A program made the translations under genes and the position numbers. DNA of 64,000 bases, taken from Prorocentrum cordatum (Eukaryota > Sar > Dinophyceae > Prorocentrales > Prorocentraceae). Where the stretch lies: NCBI GenBank assembly GCA_963575745.1, contig CAUYUJ010003620.1, positions 1 to 64,000 on the forward strand. Reading direction: 5' to 3'. The notes under the pieces are model-generated. The model was not told the DNA's origin. It did not search any database and was given only the letters and a program-made list of their open reading frames with translations. Numbering within the stretch: the first letter of the stretch is position 1; the number at the start of each line of letters is the position of its first letter. Positions 32,812 to 43,099 of this stretch are shown here, piece after piece.

Positions 32812-33120
32812 AAATGTTTCTTGGACGGGTGAAGCATTGCAGTAGGGGTTGGCGTTGCATTCAATGCCCCGATCCATGACGCGAGACGGCCAAACAGTGG
32901 TTCTGTGAGCGGTGGTGCTGCTCCAGGACGGAGGGAAAGTCACTGCCAGGTGCAATGGTCCTCAGGCGTGTGTCAGTCCAGGCGTGTGTGTTACCCGGTT
33001 CGGCTCCGCCGATAGCGCGTAGCCTGTGCCGACATTCGCTGTGCCGCCTGCGCCATATTGCAGGGCCTTTGTGGACCAACACGCGTTGGCGCTAACATAC
33101 GTTCTGAGGATCATCGACAG

Positions 33121-33669
33121 GTTGCTGGCGGCGAGGACGGCAAGGCAGAGGCGGGGTACGTGCCGTCGTTCGCCATCAAGGCGATCCCCGCGGGGAGCGG
33201 CAAGGACCCCCTCCGCCAGAGGCGGGGAGCCGCCTCTCCATGAGGGGGGGAGGTGACGGGGGTTTCTGCGTGCCGCTGTCCGCGCCCTCACCCGGTCCTG
33301 TCCTCTTTCGCGGTCCTTCGCCCCATGCTGCCCTGCCCCCGCCCTCCACCTGACTCGACTGCTTTTCGGTGTTCGGCCTCTGTCGTCGCGCTGCAGGCTG
33401 CTCGTCCTTGGCCAGCGCACGGCCAGCGCGGATGCGCTGCAGGCCCAGCTCGCGCCGCGCGCTCTCGAGAACGCCCTGGTCGCGTGCTGTTCGGGGCCAG
33501 CAGCGTGCAAGGCTGGAGATGAGTGCCACGTCAGCTTGGGCTCCCGCTGAGCTGCGTACGTGGCGCCAGCCTTCCTTTCGTCGGCAAGGACACTGCGAAG
33601 CTCCTCGCCGAGCAGAGTAACAGTACGAAGAAGCAGAAGCAGAAGAAGCATGGCAAGCACGACGACTAG
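33121..33669 (+). CDS. Last three exons of an unknown plus-strand gene
   Basis: I infer three exons: 33121-33221, 33397-33511 and 33589-33669, ending at TAG. Evidence is coding-like composition with G/C third positions, and splice sites that agree in phase. Exon 1 begins after ATCGACAG and gives VAGGEDGKAEAGYVPSFAIK then AIPAGSGKDPLRQ; it ends CAGAG|GCGGGG. Exon 2 begins after CGCTGCAG and gives LLVLGQRTASADALQAQLAP, then RALENALVACCSGPAACK, ending GCAAG|GCTGG. Exon 3 begins after GGCAAG and gives DTAKLLAEQSNSTKKQ then a Lys/His-rich tail ending HDD. Both introns (175 and 77 nt) are GC-AG, the boundary type common in dinoflagellates. The basic tail suggests a nuclear or nucleic-acid-associated protein, but I do not recognise the family. 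Upstream exons would lie left of the composite repeat and were not found. Confidence 0.5.
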
Positions 33670-34511
33670 GCACGGCCACTGCGGGGTGGGGCACGGAGGA
33701 GGAGGAAGAGGAGGAGGAGGAGGAGGAGGAGAGTGAACCCAACCCCAGAGTCTCTTCTCTTCCTATTCGCCGCTTTCACTCTTTACAATCTCCTCGCTCC
33801 CCTCACCCCACCCATTTCAGAGACGGCCGCCGCGGCCGTGGTCCCCGCTGCTCGGGCAGCGGTGCATCGAGTATAAGCAGATCATCCAGTGACCGCCCTC
33901 GGTACGAGCCAGGAGGAGGAGGAGAGCGGCACTCTGTCCTAGAAGCAGGGCGCCGTGGGTGATAATGGGGACACGGAGTCCTTGAGAGGGTTGTGCTTTT
34001 TGCGGGGGAGTGCACCGTCGAGACGGGGCACACACGACGTGCCGTCGGCACACCGAATATGACATCTTCTTGCGAGCGGGTGCCCCACGGAAGGTCCTTG
34101 TCCCGCGATGGCCCCGGGGCCCACAGAAGCTCTGGTCCGCCGCAAGGGCCCTTGCAGATCGCCGATGAAGATGCCTTACGCAGCAAGACGTCTTACCGTA
34201 CGTGTCTGCTGTGGCAGTGGTTGTGCAGTGCGTTTGCCCTTGCCAGCTGCTCGAATTTGCATGTTGCGTGTCAGCGTTGCAGAGCGCGAGGATGCAGGTC
34301 GAGCCCAAGGGCAACTTTCTGAATAGACGGTTTCCCTATTTATTCCAAGCTCGGGGTGTGAGCCTTACCCCCCGGAAAATCTTGCAGTGAGTACAATGAT
34401 CAGTTTCATCGGTCCAGCGCGTGCGAACATTGATACGGACGATAAAGAAGGAAGGGGATACTGACTGGTGGGAATCATAGGTATGAGGGCAACGGGCATT
34501 TGCAATTCTCG
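33670..34511. other. Stretch downstream of the plus-strand gene, nothing recognised
   Basis: A GGA run at 33695-33732 is the only repeat. No further splice-bounded exon seen on either strand. Confidence 0.4.
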
Positions 34512-34603
34512 CAGACGCCTGCGACGAATCACCGCCGCGCCCTGCCTATTGAAAGAGCCTATGTAGCCGAAGGTTGCGGCCAGAGCTCGGCCAGGCCATC
34601 GGA
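34512..34603 (+). repeat. 92-bp dispersed repeat, copy 1
   Basis: CAGACGCCTGCGACGAATCA, CCGCCGCGCCCTGC, GCCTATGTAGCCGAA and GGCCAGAGCTCGGCC match 37082-37173 in order with about one difference in eight bases. Both copies are followed within 120 bp by a TTGGGCCGTCTTGG block, so the pair may mark one larger unit. Confidence 0.75.
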
Positions 34604-34714
34604 TTACGTATTCCCCCAGCCGTCGTGGACACTGTTCAGAGCACGTGGGGGAGAAAGAAGACACGGAGGGGAGGGAGGAACGTGCAGGGGAGGAGGAGGA
34701 GGAGGAGGAGGATG

Positions 34715-34880
34715 ACTCTTGGGAGCCTCTTGGGGCACTCTTGTGGCCTCCTTGGAGTTTGGGGCCTTCGGAGGTTCATTGGGAGGCTCTTTGGCCGTCT
34801 GTGGGCCTCCCTGCGCCGTCCGACACCGTCAGAAGCCGTCTTGCGGGCCTCTGGCCGTCTTGGACCGTCGGAAATCCGAC
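34715..34880 (+). repeat. TTGGGCCGTCTTGG degenerate repeat, block 2
   Basis: TCTTGGGAGCCTCTTGGGGC and variants every 20-25 bases, as in the block at 12140-12290. Confidence 0.7.
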
Positions 34881-34922
34881 AGTGATCAAACGCCAGACTC
34901 CTGCAAAGCACAATGTTTTGAT

Positions 34923-34985
34923 TCGCGGGTCGAGAGCGCACCTCTTCGGGTCGAAGCTAAGCGGGCCGCGCACAGCTTGAATTAA
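34923..34985 (-). repeat. Dispersed 65-70 bp repeat, copy 2
   Basis: Reverse complement of 8048-8118 (GGGTCGAGAGCGCACCTCTT, CGGGTCGAAGCTAAGCGGGC). Confidence 0.65.
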
Positions 34986-35124
34986 CAAAGAAGGGAAGGC
35001 AGAAGGAGAGGCCTCACGCCAAGGCCAGGAGGGGGCAAATCCCCGGAATCAGGCGGTGCCGAAGACGACGTGCTTGCAAAGGAATGCCTTGTACAGGACC
35101 CCTGCAAAACACCCAAGCAAATCA

Positions 35125-35880
35125 ATCTGTGTGTGGCCTCTGCGGGCCTTCCTGGAGGTCCTCTTGAGGCCTCTTGGGCCGTCTGATAGGCCTGTTGGGT
35201 CGACTTGGGCGATCCTGAGGCCATCTTGGGCCATCTAATTGAGATGGCCCAAGATGGCTTCAATAAGGCATATCCGCCCGTCTTGGGGACACCTGGGGAA
35301 ATTTTTGGAGGCCATCTTGGCTGCCTCGGAGGCCGTCTTGGGGCGACTTGTTGTGGACGTTGAGGTCTTTACGCGGTTCTCTGGCTGGCGGGGTCGGCCG
35401 AATGCCCATTTAGAGTTTTTACGGACAAAAAAACAACCTAAAGTTTGGCACGCCGTGCATCCCTGTGGCAAGCCACAGGGGGCCGGCGGGTTTAGTGGCC
35501 TGCGGCCCATCCTGCCGCCGGCCTGGGTCACTGACCAGAGACCTCTTGGGTGCACCGAAGGGTCTTTCGAGATGCCTCTCAGGGGCATCTTGGAGAGCTC
35601 TTGCAGGATCTCACGGGGGCCTCTTACGGGCTTAGGGGCCTCAGGGCCATTTTGCGGGTCCCTTGGGCCGTGTTGGGGTTTTCTTAAGGGTATCTTTGGG
35701 CCGTCTTTGGGTGGTGATTTGCTTCTCGAGTCGTCTTGGGCCGTCTTGGAGTGTCGAAGGCCTGGGAAGGCGAACGCGCTGACACCGAGGGCAAAACGAG
35801 TCGGGCTGTCTCAGGGCCCTCTTGGACCGTCAAGAGGCTTCGGTTGACCCTATTGGCACATCTTGGGGGTTTTTGGCCTC
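35125..35880 (+). repeat. TTGGGCCGTCTTGG degenerate repeat, block 3
   Basis: Long block of GGCCTCTTGGGCCGTCTG-type units with non-repeat islands (35400-35500). No exon within it. Confidence 0.7.
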
Positions 35881-36385
35881 GGGAAAAGTCACGCGGGGAA
35901 TCCTATGAACGAAATGGAGTTCGGTGAAACTGGGTGCCGAAGGCACGGTGGCTGATATGATTTGCCAAACCAGACGCGCCCACGGTGAACAGGTCTGAAC
36001 AGGTTTTCTGTCCCTCTACATTCGTGTTGTCTCCCGGCGGGGCCGGGTGAAATTCTGTGCCCGCCAGATGGATTGCGTTATTGATTGCGTGATTGACGGA
36101 GGACCTTTCGGACAACACATCTTGGACCGACCGTTGCCGCGGGCGCTCAGCAACGGGACAGTACGCCCTGGGCCGCGGGCGACCGCAACCGGGCAGCCAC
36201 ATTGTGGGCCGCTGGCGCCAGCAGCCGCAGCCGACCCCGCAATCGTATGTGTCAACGGGGAACAAAACACACAGACACCAACAGCCATCGATTTCCAACC
36301 AAATTATGGGAACACATAGAATAATGCACGGGGAGACTGACGTAAACAAGATATTGAAACTTTTGGGAACACATCCGGACATGTG
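35881..36385. other. Gene-free stretch with a diverged AAATATGGGAAA relic
   Basis: 36262-36325 has GGGAACAAAACACACAGACA followed by AAATTATGGGAACACATAG, a decayed copy of the dispersed element. A plus-strand frame from 36066 (MDCVIDCVIDGGPFGQ) has no further support. Confidence 0.4.
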
Positions 36386-36413
36386 TGTCTTTCTCTCTCT
36401 CTCTCTCTATATA

Positions 36414-36474
<61 letters not shown>

Positions 36475-36490
36475 GTGTGTTTGTGTGTGT
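36386..36490. repeat. (TA)n / (TATG)n microsatellite
   Basis: CT run to 36408, then about 70 bp of TATATA and GTGTGT. Confidence 0.95.
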
Positions 36491-36554
36491 ATGTCTCCCT
36501 GGCGGGCGCTGGCAACCGCATCTGGGCAGCCCGCTGGGCATGCAGGGCAGCTGC

Positions 36555-36645
36555 AGGGGCCAAGCCCGACGGCGAGTCGGACACCAGCAGCCTGAAGCGA
36601 GCGGATGAGGGCAAACTGGAGGAGAAGGAGGAGAAGGAGGAGGAG
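36555..36645 (+). CDS. Possible internal exon of an unknown gene
   Basis: After the acceptor-like GGCAGCTGCAG the frame reads AKPDGESDTSSLKRADEGKL then EEKEEKEEEE, with G/C third positions and a hydrophilic composition. The glutamate run continues into a GAG/GGA microsatellite, so the exon end cannot be placed. No partner exons were found within reach. Low confidence. Confidence 0.25.
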
Positions 36646-36725
36646 GAGGAGGAGGAGGAGGAGGAGGGGGAAGAGAGGAGGAGGAGGAGGAGGAGGAGGA
36701 GGAGGAGGAGGAGGAGGAGGAGGAG
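36620..36725. repeat. (GAG)n / (GGA)n microsatellite
   Basis: Pure purine triplets directly following the possible exon above. Confidence 0.9.
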
Positions 36726-37081
36726 GGATAATTGCTGAGAGCGCCCATTCTGCATGATCTTGTCGGGGCAGGAAGGCAGCGTGCAGCAACGCGCGCAGTA
36801 TGCACATATGCGTTGGCCTGCTTGCGTCGTATAACCGATGCTGCTGTTCGAGCTGCCCCTCAGGCAACGTGATGCGGACGCGTAGACGGCGTAGCGGGGA
36901 GAGACCCTCCCTGTTGCTTACAGTGTCTTGTCAGCTTTGGCCGTCTTAGGCTATTCGCGACAGGCCCTCATCGGAGCTTCCCGCGGCCGTGACCCCACTG
37001 GGAACCTTTTGGAAGGGATCAAGCAGTGAACATCCAGCACGCAGTGCAGCCCTCTTGCGGGCAACGTGGGGCGGCAGATCG

Positions 37082-37173
37082 AAGACGCCTACAGCGAATC
37101 ACCGCCGCCCCCTGCATTCTGGAAGCGCCTATGTGGCCGAACGTTGTGGCCAGAGCTCGGCCGAGCCATCGGA
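37082..37173 (+). repeat. 92-bp dispersed repeat, copy 2
   Basis: Partner of 34512-34603 (AGACGCCTACAGCGAATCAC, GCGCCTATGTGGCCGAACGT). Confidence 0.75.
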
Positions 37174-37194
37174 GGAAAGAAAGAAGAGGAGCAG

Positions 37195-37790
37195 AGATTG
37201 AGATATCGTCTGGCTTTCCCGGAGGTTCTCAGAGGCCTTTTGGGGCCCCTTGGGCCGTCTCGGGCCATTTGGGGCTTACCTTGAGCCGTCCTTGATGCAT
37301 CTTGTGCCGTCTTAGAGACGTCTTGCGGCCACCTAGGGCTCTCTTGGGGGCATCTTGGCCGTGTTGGATGCCATCTTGAACGTCTGGGAGGTTTCTTTGG
37401 ATCCTCTTGGGGCTGGCTTGGGTACTCCTTGGACAGTCATGGGGACATGTTGGAGGCCTCTGCGACGATCTTGGGGCGATCTTCGGGGTTTGTTGGGCCG
37501 TCTTGGACCATCGGATGATTGAAAAGGTTTCAAAACCAACAACCGAAAACAAAAATCAATGATTTTGACAAATTCGATCATTAGTGTGGATCTTCTTGGG
37601 GTCCTCTTGGGCCGTCTTGTATGCCCCTTGGGGGCTTCTTGGGCCGTCTTGGACCATCTTGAAGCCATTTTCGACCGTCTTGAGTGCATCTTGGGGCGTC
37701 TTGGAGAGATCTTTCGGCCATTTTGGGCTATCTCGAAGCTTTTCGTTGTCTTGGTGCATTTGGGGACCATCTAGGAGGCCATCTCTGATG
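37195..37790 (+). repeat. TTGGGCCGTCTTGG degenerate repeat, block 4
   Basis: Longest block of the motif on this strand, split near 37520-37580 by an AT-rich island (AACCGAAAACAAAAATCAAT). Confidence 0.7.
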
Positions 37791-38055
37791 CCATCTCAGC
37801 TGTTTTGGAGGCGATTGGACCAACGAGGGGGGATTTTCGCGGGCATTCCGGGTGGCTGGCGGTTTGGGCCGAAGCCCCCTGGGGAGATCATTTTATTAAA
37901 AAGCAACCAAGAACCACCCAGACGTCCAGCACGCCAGGCACCTTTGTGATGAATCAACTAGGGGCAGCGGATCGAGTGGCCTTCGGCCCATGCCGATGCC
38001 GTGTCTGGGTCGTGGACAGGAGGCCTCTGCGCGAATTGTTGGGGTCTCTTTCATC

Positions 38056-38225
38056 GGGCGACGAAATCTATACATATCCACTGCTCCCTGACCATGCCCA
38101 TCTTGAACCCAGGAGCTGTGTATGCGCCCTCCTGGCCAAGCCAGGAGGGCGTGGCGTATACACCGCTGCGGGGTTGAGGATGGGCCTGGCCTGGGAGCAG
38201 TGGATATGTATAGATTTCGTCGCCC
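38056..38225. repeat. 170-bp hairpin with 33-bp perfect outer stem
   Basis: The left arm 38056-38088 starts GGGCGACGAAATCTATACAT and ends CCACTGCTCCC. It is the exact reverse complement of the right arm 38193-38225. The inner part continues to pair with mismatches: CATGCCCATCTTGAACCC faces GGGTTGAGGATGGGCCTG, and CCCTCCTGGC faces GCCAGGAGGG around a 4-base loop. The whole 170 bp thus folds back on itself. It could be a foldback mobile element or the source of a long RNA hairpin. No open frame of interest and no clear target duplication. Confidence 0.85.
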
Positions 38226-38344
38226 TATTTCAACGCCAGGGTTTCCAAGCAGGCCCGAAGGCCTCCGCAGAGGCCCGGGGCGGGAAAAGTGCGGGAGCCA
38301 GGGCGTGCCCCCCGAGGCGTCGGAAGGGGTCCCCCGCGGCGCCC

Positions 38345-38537
38345 CGAGAGCGCCCAGGAATGCCCAGGGCTCGGGGCACCCTGAGCCTCCTCGTCCTCCT
38401 CCTCGTCCTCCTCCTCCTCCTCCTCGTCCTCCTCCTCCTCCTCCTCCTCGTCCTCCTCCTCCTCCTCGTCCTCCTCCTCCTGTTGAGGGCTCGGGGCCCC
38501 GAGAGCGCCCAGGAATGCCCAGGAATGCCCAGGGCTC
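38345..38537. repeat. TCC/TCG tract flanked by a 38-bp direct repeat
   Basis: CCCCGAGAGCGCCCAGGAAT followed by GCCCAGGGCTCGGGG occurs on both sides of a (CCTCGTCCTCCT)n tract (38385-38482). The right copy has an extra GCCCAGGAAT unit. Confidence 0.75.
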
Positions 38538-39918
38538 TGTCATGTTGAATGCAGAGAATGCGCAGGGACCTGCGGACACTCCACTTCGTGCCAGCGGCAC
38601 GGTGGCGGACATGTTTGGAGTGTGCTGCCTTCGCGTTCCAGTTGTTGTCTCTTCGTCTTGCAGGCATCACACGCTGCGTCCGCTCACTCCCTTTTCGGAG
38701 GCCATATGCCTCAGGCGCCTCGCCGTGGGCATAATTCGCCGCGTCGGCTTCGCAATAGCGTAGCTTTCAATTCCGATGGCAAGGAATCCAAATATACTAG
38801 GAATCTCCCTCCTCCTTCGCCTCCCCCTCCGCTTCCTCCTAGTGGGGGCTCGCGTGGACCAAAGCGGTCGCGCGGCTTGTTTTAGTTTGTGCCGCAGGGA
38901 GCCGTATGGACCTTGCCGACGTCGCAGTTTGCGCCGGGGCAACCACCGGCTTGCAAATACCCAACATCGTGCCACCTTGTCGTGTTCTAAGAGCGCCTGC
39001 TCGCCTTCATCCTCCTCATCCTTCGCTGCGCTTCTACTCACCAGCCCAGCAGGGCTCATTTCGATTCCTTCGGTTCGAGTCGATTCGAGTTCGACGGGTG
39101 CCGATTCCGATGTGATTCCACTTCGGGATTGGATTTGGGTCCTGATTTCTCAATGGAGGCCTCATTAGCCTGCCGATTTCCGCCGATGCGGCTTCTCCCG
39201 ACTTGGCTGCCGATTCCAACCGATTCGACTCATCGACTCGATTCTGAGCTCTCGTGTCCAATCCTGTCTCATATCACTCTCTGAGTTGTGCCACCCGCGT
39301 CCAGATCACCACCTGCCCCTCGGCGTATCGTTAGGCGCTCTCCATTGTCATGCCGGGGGGGGGCGAATGTCTCTGCTGGCACAGTGCGGCTTCGGCCAGG
39401 GTCGGAAGGGTGGCTGGACGAGGCGCGACAGACGGTCGCAAAGGTGCGCTAAGAGGTGGGCCAGGAACGAGTGAATCATATTTTTTACCAGTGCGCATAC
39501 ACCCACACCTTCACAAAGAGGAAGGACAAGTATTCGTTGGCTGGTTGTCGATCCGACCCTCACGGTCGGGGGGATCAGTCTTCGAATGCATCACTAGGCA
39601 GAACGTATATGCGGCAGCCAAGCGCTTCCTCACCCTGGTGGGCGACCGCGGCGGTGGCGTGCCCAGTGCAGGCTCCATGTCGATCCGATCGATCCGATTC
39701 GATCTCGAGTTCGGCCCGCCCGATCCAATTCGATTCGGGCATTTCGACGACTCGATGTGGCCTGCTGCTTGCACGGTGCTGCTCTGCATTCTGGTGCAGC
39801 CGATCCAATCCGGTCCGATTCCGAATCTCTGCCGGTGCAGCCCGATCCGGTGCGCGTTCTGACCCGATCCGACCCGATTGCCGGGTTCGGTGCCGGTGGT
39901 TCCCCCGGATCTGACGTC
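38538..39918. other. Gene-free stretch with CGATTCGA-rich segments
   Basis: 39045-39265 is the partner of 30530-30775. 39680-39890 is rich in GATCCGATTCGAT and CGATCC. These decamer-like repeats give alternating Ser/Asp/Arg/Ile frames and are not coding. Nothing else recognised. Confidence 0.45.
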
Positions 39919-40107
39919 GGGGGCGGCAAAGAGGGGGGTGATGACTAGGGGGGGGTGGATATCATGGCGTGGGCCACGATATCTCCCCAGATTTCATGGC
40001 GCCTCTTCTTGTTTCATCACGTCCCTGGCCCCCCCGCTGGGTCGCGCACATGCCGCCGGTCATGATTTGCACCCCTCCCTCTTTGACGCCCCCCTCTGTG
40101 CCGCTCC
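39919..40107 (+). mobile_element. Short inverted-repeat element, family 1, copy B
   Basis: Partner of 1019-1206 with the same ends (GGGGCGGCAAAGAGGGGGGT and CCCCCCTCTGTGCCGCTCC) and the same TGATGACTAGGGGGGGGTGG block. Confidence 0.65.
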
Positions 40108-40289
40108 CGATGGCGTTGCCAACACTGTGCAGCCTCGCAGAAAAAAAACATATCACAGGAGCTCTCGAGCCGGATCGAGCTGTGAGGGCCCCATGTGGGG
40201 CCGGGAGCCCGACGAAGAGGCTCGCTGTGAGGACAGCTTCGGAGGCAACTCCTGGGAGGTACAATTCTGCTTCTGCCCTGGTCGAAGGA

Positions 40290-40385
40290 TTGCAAAAAAG
40301 TGAAGGATTGCAAAAAAACCTGCTTAAACGAAGGATTGCAAAAAAAAAACCCTCACTTGAACGAAGGATTGCAAAAAAACCCGGC
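40290..40385 (+). repeat. GAAGGATTGCAAAAAA tandem repeat
   Basis: Four units of CGAAGGATTGCAAAAAAAC spaced 20-36 bp apart. Confidence 0.9.
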
Positions 40386-40729
40386 TTCATCGCGTTTGAT
40401 CCGGCTGATATTCCCGCTGCATCCGGCGTGATCCCGCCTAATCCGCGGCCTACTCCGGCGCAGCAGCCTCCAGTAGTTGCCTCCCGACCCAGACCCCCGA
40501 CGGCATGATGCGTTCATGACGTCGACCCCCCAGAGGTCTGGACCCCCATAACAAAAGCTGCAACATCGCAAAACAGCACGCCCGGAGCCCTGGCACCCAC
40601 CTTTCTGCGTCAGCTTTCGAACCGCATCGATCCGTGAGGGTCCCGGGGCCCGAAATCTAGAGCGAAAACGCCCGTTGCGAAGAAATGGCAACGCCAGGAT
40701 TTCCGGGAGTCTCCCGTCATACGGGGCGT

Positions 40730-40907
40730 GAAAACGACCACAGCCAATGCTTTTCTTTTGGTGCCGCCTTCCAGCCCGCAGAAACAAAGCAGTGGCTGTG
40801 GTCATTTTCGTTGAGTTTGGCACCAGGGAAATGACCACAGCCACTGCTTCTTTTTCGGCCTGCTGGAAGGTGGCGCAGACAAGAAGCAGTGGTTGTGGTC
40901 ATTTTCC
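40730..40907. repeat. Twin inverted hairpins on ATGACCACAGCCACTGCTT
   Basis: Hairpin 1 (40730-40809) runs from GAAAACGACCACAGCCAATG to GTGGCTGTGGTCATTTTC. Hairpin 2 (40826-40907) runs from GGGAAATGACCACAGCCACT to AGTGGTTGTGGTCATTTTCC. The loops are themselves inverted relative to one another: CGCCTTCCAGCCCGCAG in the first, CTGCTGGAAGGTGGCG in the second. The second hairpin is therefore a reversed copy of the first. Non-coding. Confidence 0.85.
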
Positions 40908-40939
40908 CGTCCCGCACCTCACGATCTCTCTCACGGCCT

Positions 40940-41090
40940 TGGCATCGCTCGGGCGTGTGCATTTTTCTTGGCGAGGGCCACCGAGGAGCAGCCTCGATCA
41001 TTTGGCGGAAAAAAAAAACACGCACGAAACCAAACAAAACACAGGAAATGGACGTCCGAACACAGAAAATGCACGTCCGAACGTCCGAAA
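40940..41090 (+). repeat. Dispersed repeat pair, copy 2
   Basis: Partner of 12967-13095. Ends with ATGGACGTCCGAAC units and runs directly into AAATATGGGAAA copy 6. Confidence 0.6.
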
Positions 41091-41190
41091 ACAGGAAAGA
41101 CAAAAACCCAGAAAATATGGGAAAATATGGGGCATCCTTTTATTTGTGTGTATTTATGTGTGTGTGTGTGTGTGTCTTTGGGCCCCTTGA
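41090..41190 (+). mobile_element. AAATATGGGAAA dispersed element, copy 6
   Basis: Right part of the element (GGAAAGACAAAAACCCAGAA, AATATGGGAAAATATGGGGC, TTTATTTGTGTGTATTTATG). The left ACACACAG end is missing. Confidence 0.7.
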
Positions 41191-41379
41191 GTCACGAGCT
41201 CTCACGGCGCGAGGAGGTCTGGGTAGAGAGCGCCTCGCGGCACGCCGCCGCCCCGCGCCCACGCCCGGGGCGCGCGCGGGCCCGGGCCCGCGCCCCCTGC
41301 CGCGGATCGCGCGCGGGGCGAGAGGCGGCCGCCGCGGGCGCGGTGGACCCGCTCGGGTGCGAGGAGGGGGGCGAGTTGT

Positions 41380-41470
41380 CACCACCCACCAAACCACCCC
41401 AACCCAACCCGAAGGCCTCACTTTGCCCTCCATTTCCAGTTGGGGGGGGGTCGGGGAACACTGAAATTAC
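41380..41470 (+). mobile_element. Family 2 element, left half
   Basis: Matches the left half of the intact copy at 4247-4412: CCAAACCACCCCAACCCAAC, CCGAAGGCCTCA, CCCTCCATTTCCAGT, G run, CGGGGAACACTGA. Sequence then departs from that copy. Confidence 0.7.
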
Positions 41471-41904
41471 GCTACCGAGGAACCCCACATACTTATATTA
41501 TGGCTGGAGTGATGAGAGCTGAAGTGATGCATGTGAGAATGATGTTGGTGGCCGTTGCCCCGCCGATACCGCTGTGCCCTAGACGTGCAAGGTATTGGGC
41601 CACCAATTTTTCAGCTGGCGGCGGTACGCGTGAAATGCGGGGAGCACCGTCGCTTCAGAGCAGCAGCGTAAGCCTGCCAAGCTTACCTCGCCGCCATTCT
41701 GAATCATTTCTTTCTTCAGCGACGAGCACGGAGGCGGCAGCTCGCCCATGGCAATTTTAGGCGGCATGGCTAGCGCGCCTGCGCAACAACCAACTGCGGC
41801 CTTCGATTAGGTACCCTGGCGCTCCGAGCTGGCTTGAGCCAGAGTACTTACAGATCTGGATACTGCGCAAACCCATGCAAGTGCAACTGATGGAATTCAC
41901 CCGC

Positions 41905-43085
41905 GATACCTGCCCCCTACGCACCCCCCGCGGCGCGGAGAAAATGCCACGCCTGCCACGCCCCGCGACCCTGAGACGGATAGAATCCGCGGTGACGGAC
42001 CACCCCCTGCGCACCCCCTGTGGAGTGGAGAACATGCCACGCCTGCCACGCCCCGCGACCCTGGGACAGATAGAGAGACCAATGAGAGACCCCCCCCTGC
42101 GCACCCCCTCTGGTGTCGAGAAAGTGCCAGGCCTGCCACGCCCCGCGACCCTGAGACGGATAGAGAGACCAATGAGAAACGACCCTCTGCGCACCCTCTC
42201 TGGTGTCGAGACAGTGCCACGCCTGCCACGCCCCGCGACCCTGAGACAGATAGAGAGACCAGTGAGAGACCACCCCCTGCGCACCCTCTCTGGTGTCGAG
42301 AAAGTGCCACGCCTGCCACGCCCCGCGACCCTGAGACGGATAGAGAGACCAATGAGAAACACCCTGCTGCGCGCACCCTCTCTGGTGTCGAGAAAGTGCC
42401 ACGCCTGCCACGCCCCGCGACCCTGAGACAGATAGAGAGACCAGTGAGAGACCACCCCCTGCGCACCAGTGTGAGAGACCCCCCTGCGCACCCTCTCTGG
42501 TGTCGAGAAAGTGCCACGCCTGCCACGCCCCGACCCTGAGAGAGATAGAGAGACCAGTGAGAGACCACCCCCTGCGCACCCTCTCTGGTGTCGAGAAAGT
42601 GCCACGCCTGCCACGCCCCGCGACCCTGAGACGGATAGAGAGACCAGTGAGAGACCACCCCCTGCGCACCCTCTCTGGTGTCGAGAAAGTGCCACGCCTG
42701 CCACGCCCCGCGACCCTGAGACGGATAGAGAGACCAGTGAGAGACCACCCCCTGCGCACCCTCTCTGGTGTCGAGAAAGTGCCACGCCTGCCACGCCCCG
42801 CGACCCTGAGACGGATAGAGAGACCAGTGAGAGACCACCCCCTGCGCACCCTCTCTGGTGTCGAGAAAGTGCCACGCCTGCCACGCCCCGCGACCCTGAG
42901 ACGGATAGAGAGACCAGTGAGAGACCACCCCCAGCGCACCCTCTCTGGTGTCGAGAAAGTGCCACGCCTGCCACGCCCCGCGACCCTGAGACGGATAGAC
43001 AGACCAGTGAGAGACCACCCCTTGCGCACCCTCTCTGGTGTCGAGAAAGTGCCACGCCTGCCACGCCCCGCGACCCTGAGACTGA
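41905..43085. repeat. 90-bp satellite, about 13 units
   Basis: Near-identical units: CTGCGCACCCTCTCTGGTGT, CGAGAAAGTGCCACGCCTGC, CACGCCCCGCGACCCTGAGA, CGGATAGAGAGACCAGTGAG, AGACCACCCC. The right-hand units are almost identical while those at the left end are most diverged, which suggests recent expansion from the right. Because 90 is a multiple of three, five frames stay open across it. The longest reads minus-strand for over 600 codons with a 30-residue repeat (GRGAWQAWHFLDTREGAQG). I regard these as non-coding. The array lies between the left and right halves of a family 2 inverted-repeat element. Confidence 0.95.
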
Positions 43086-43099
43086 TAGCGAACCGCGGT

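Noticed and set aside
30900-32880. Plus-strand open frames of 150-330 codons with a 26-residue repeat
   Set aside because: The 78-bp unit is a multiple of three, so frames remain open by construction; the same units occur in intergenic and intronic copies of the element.
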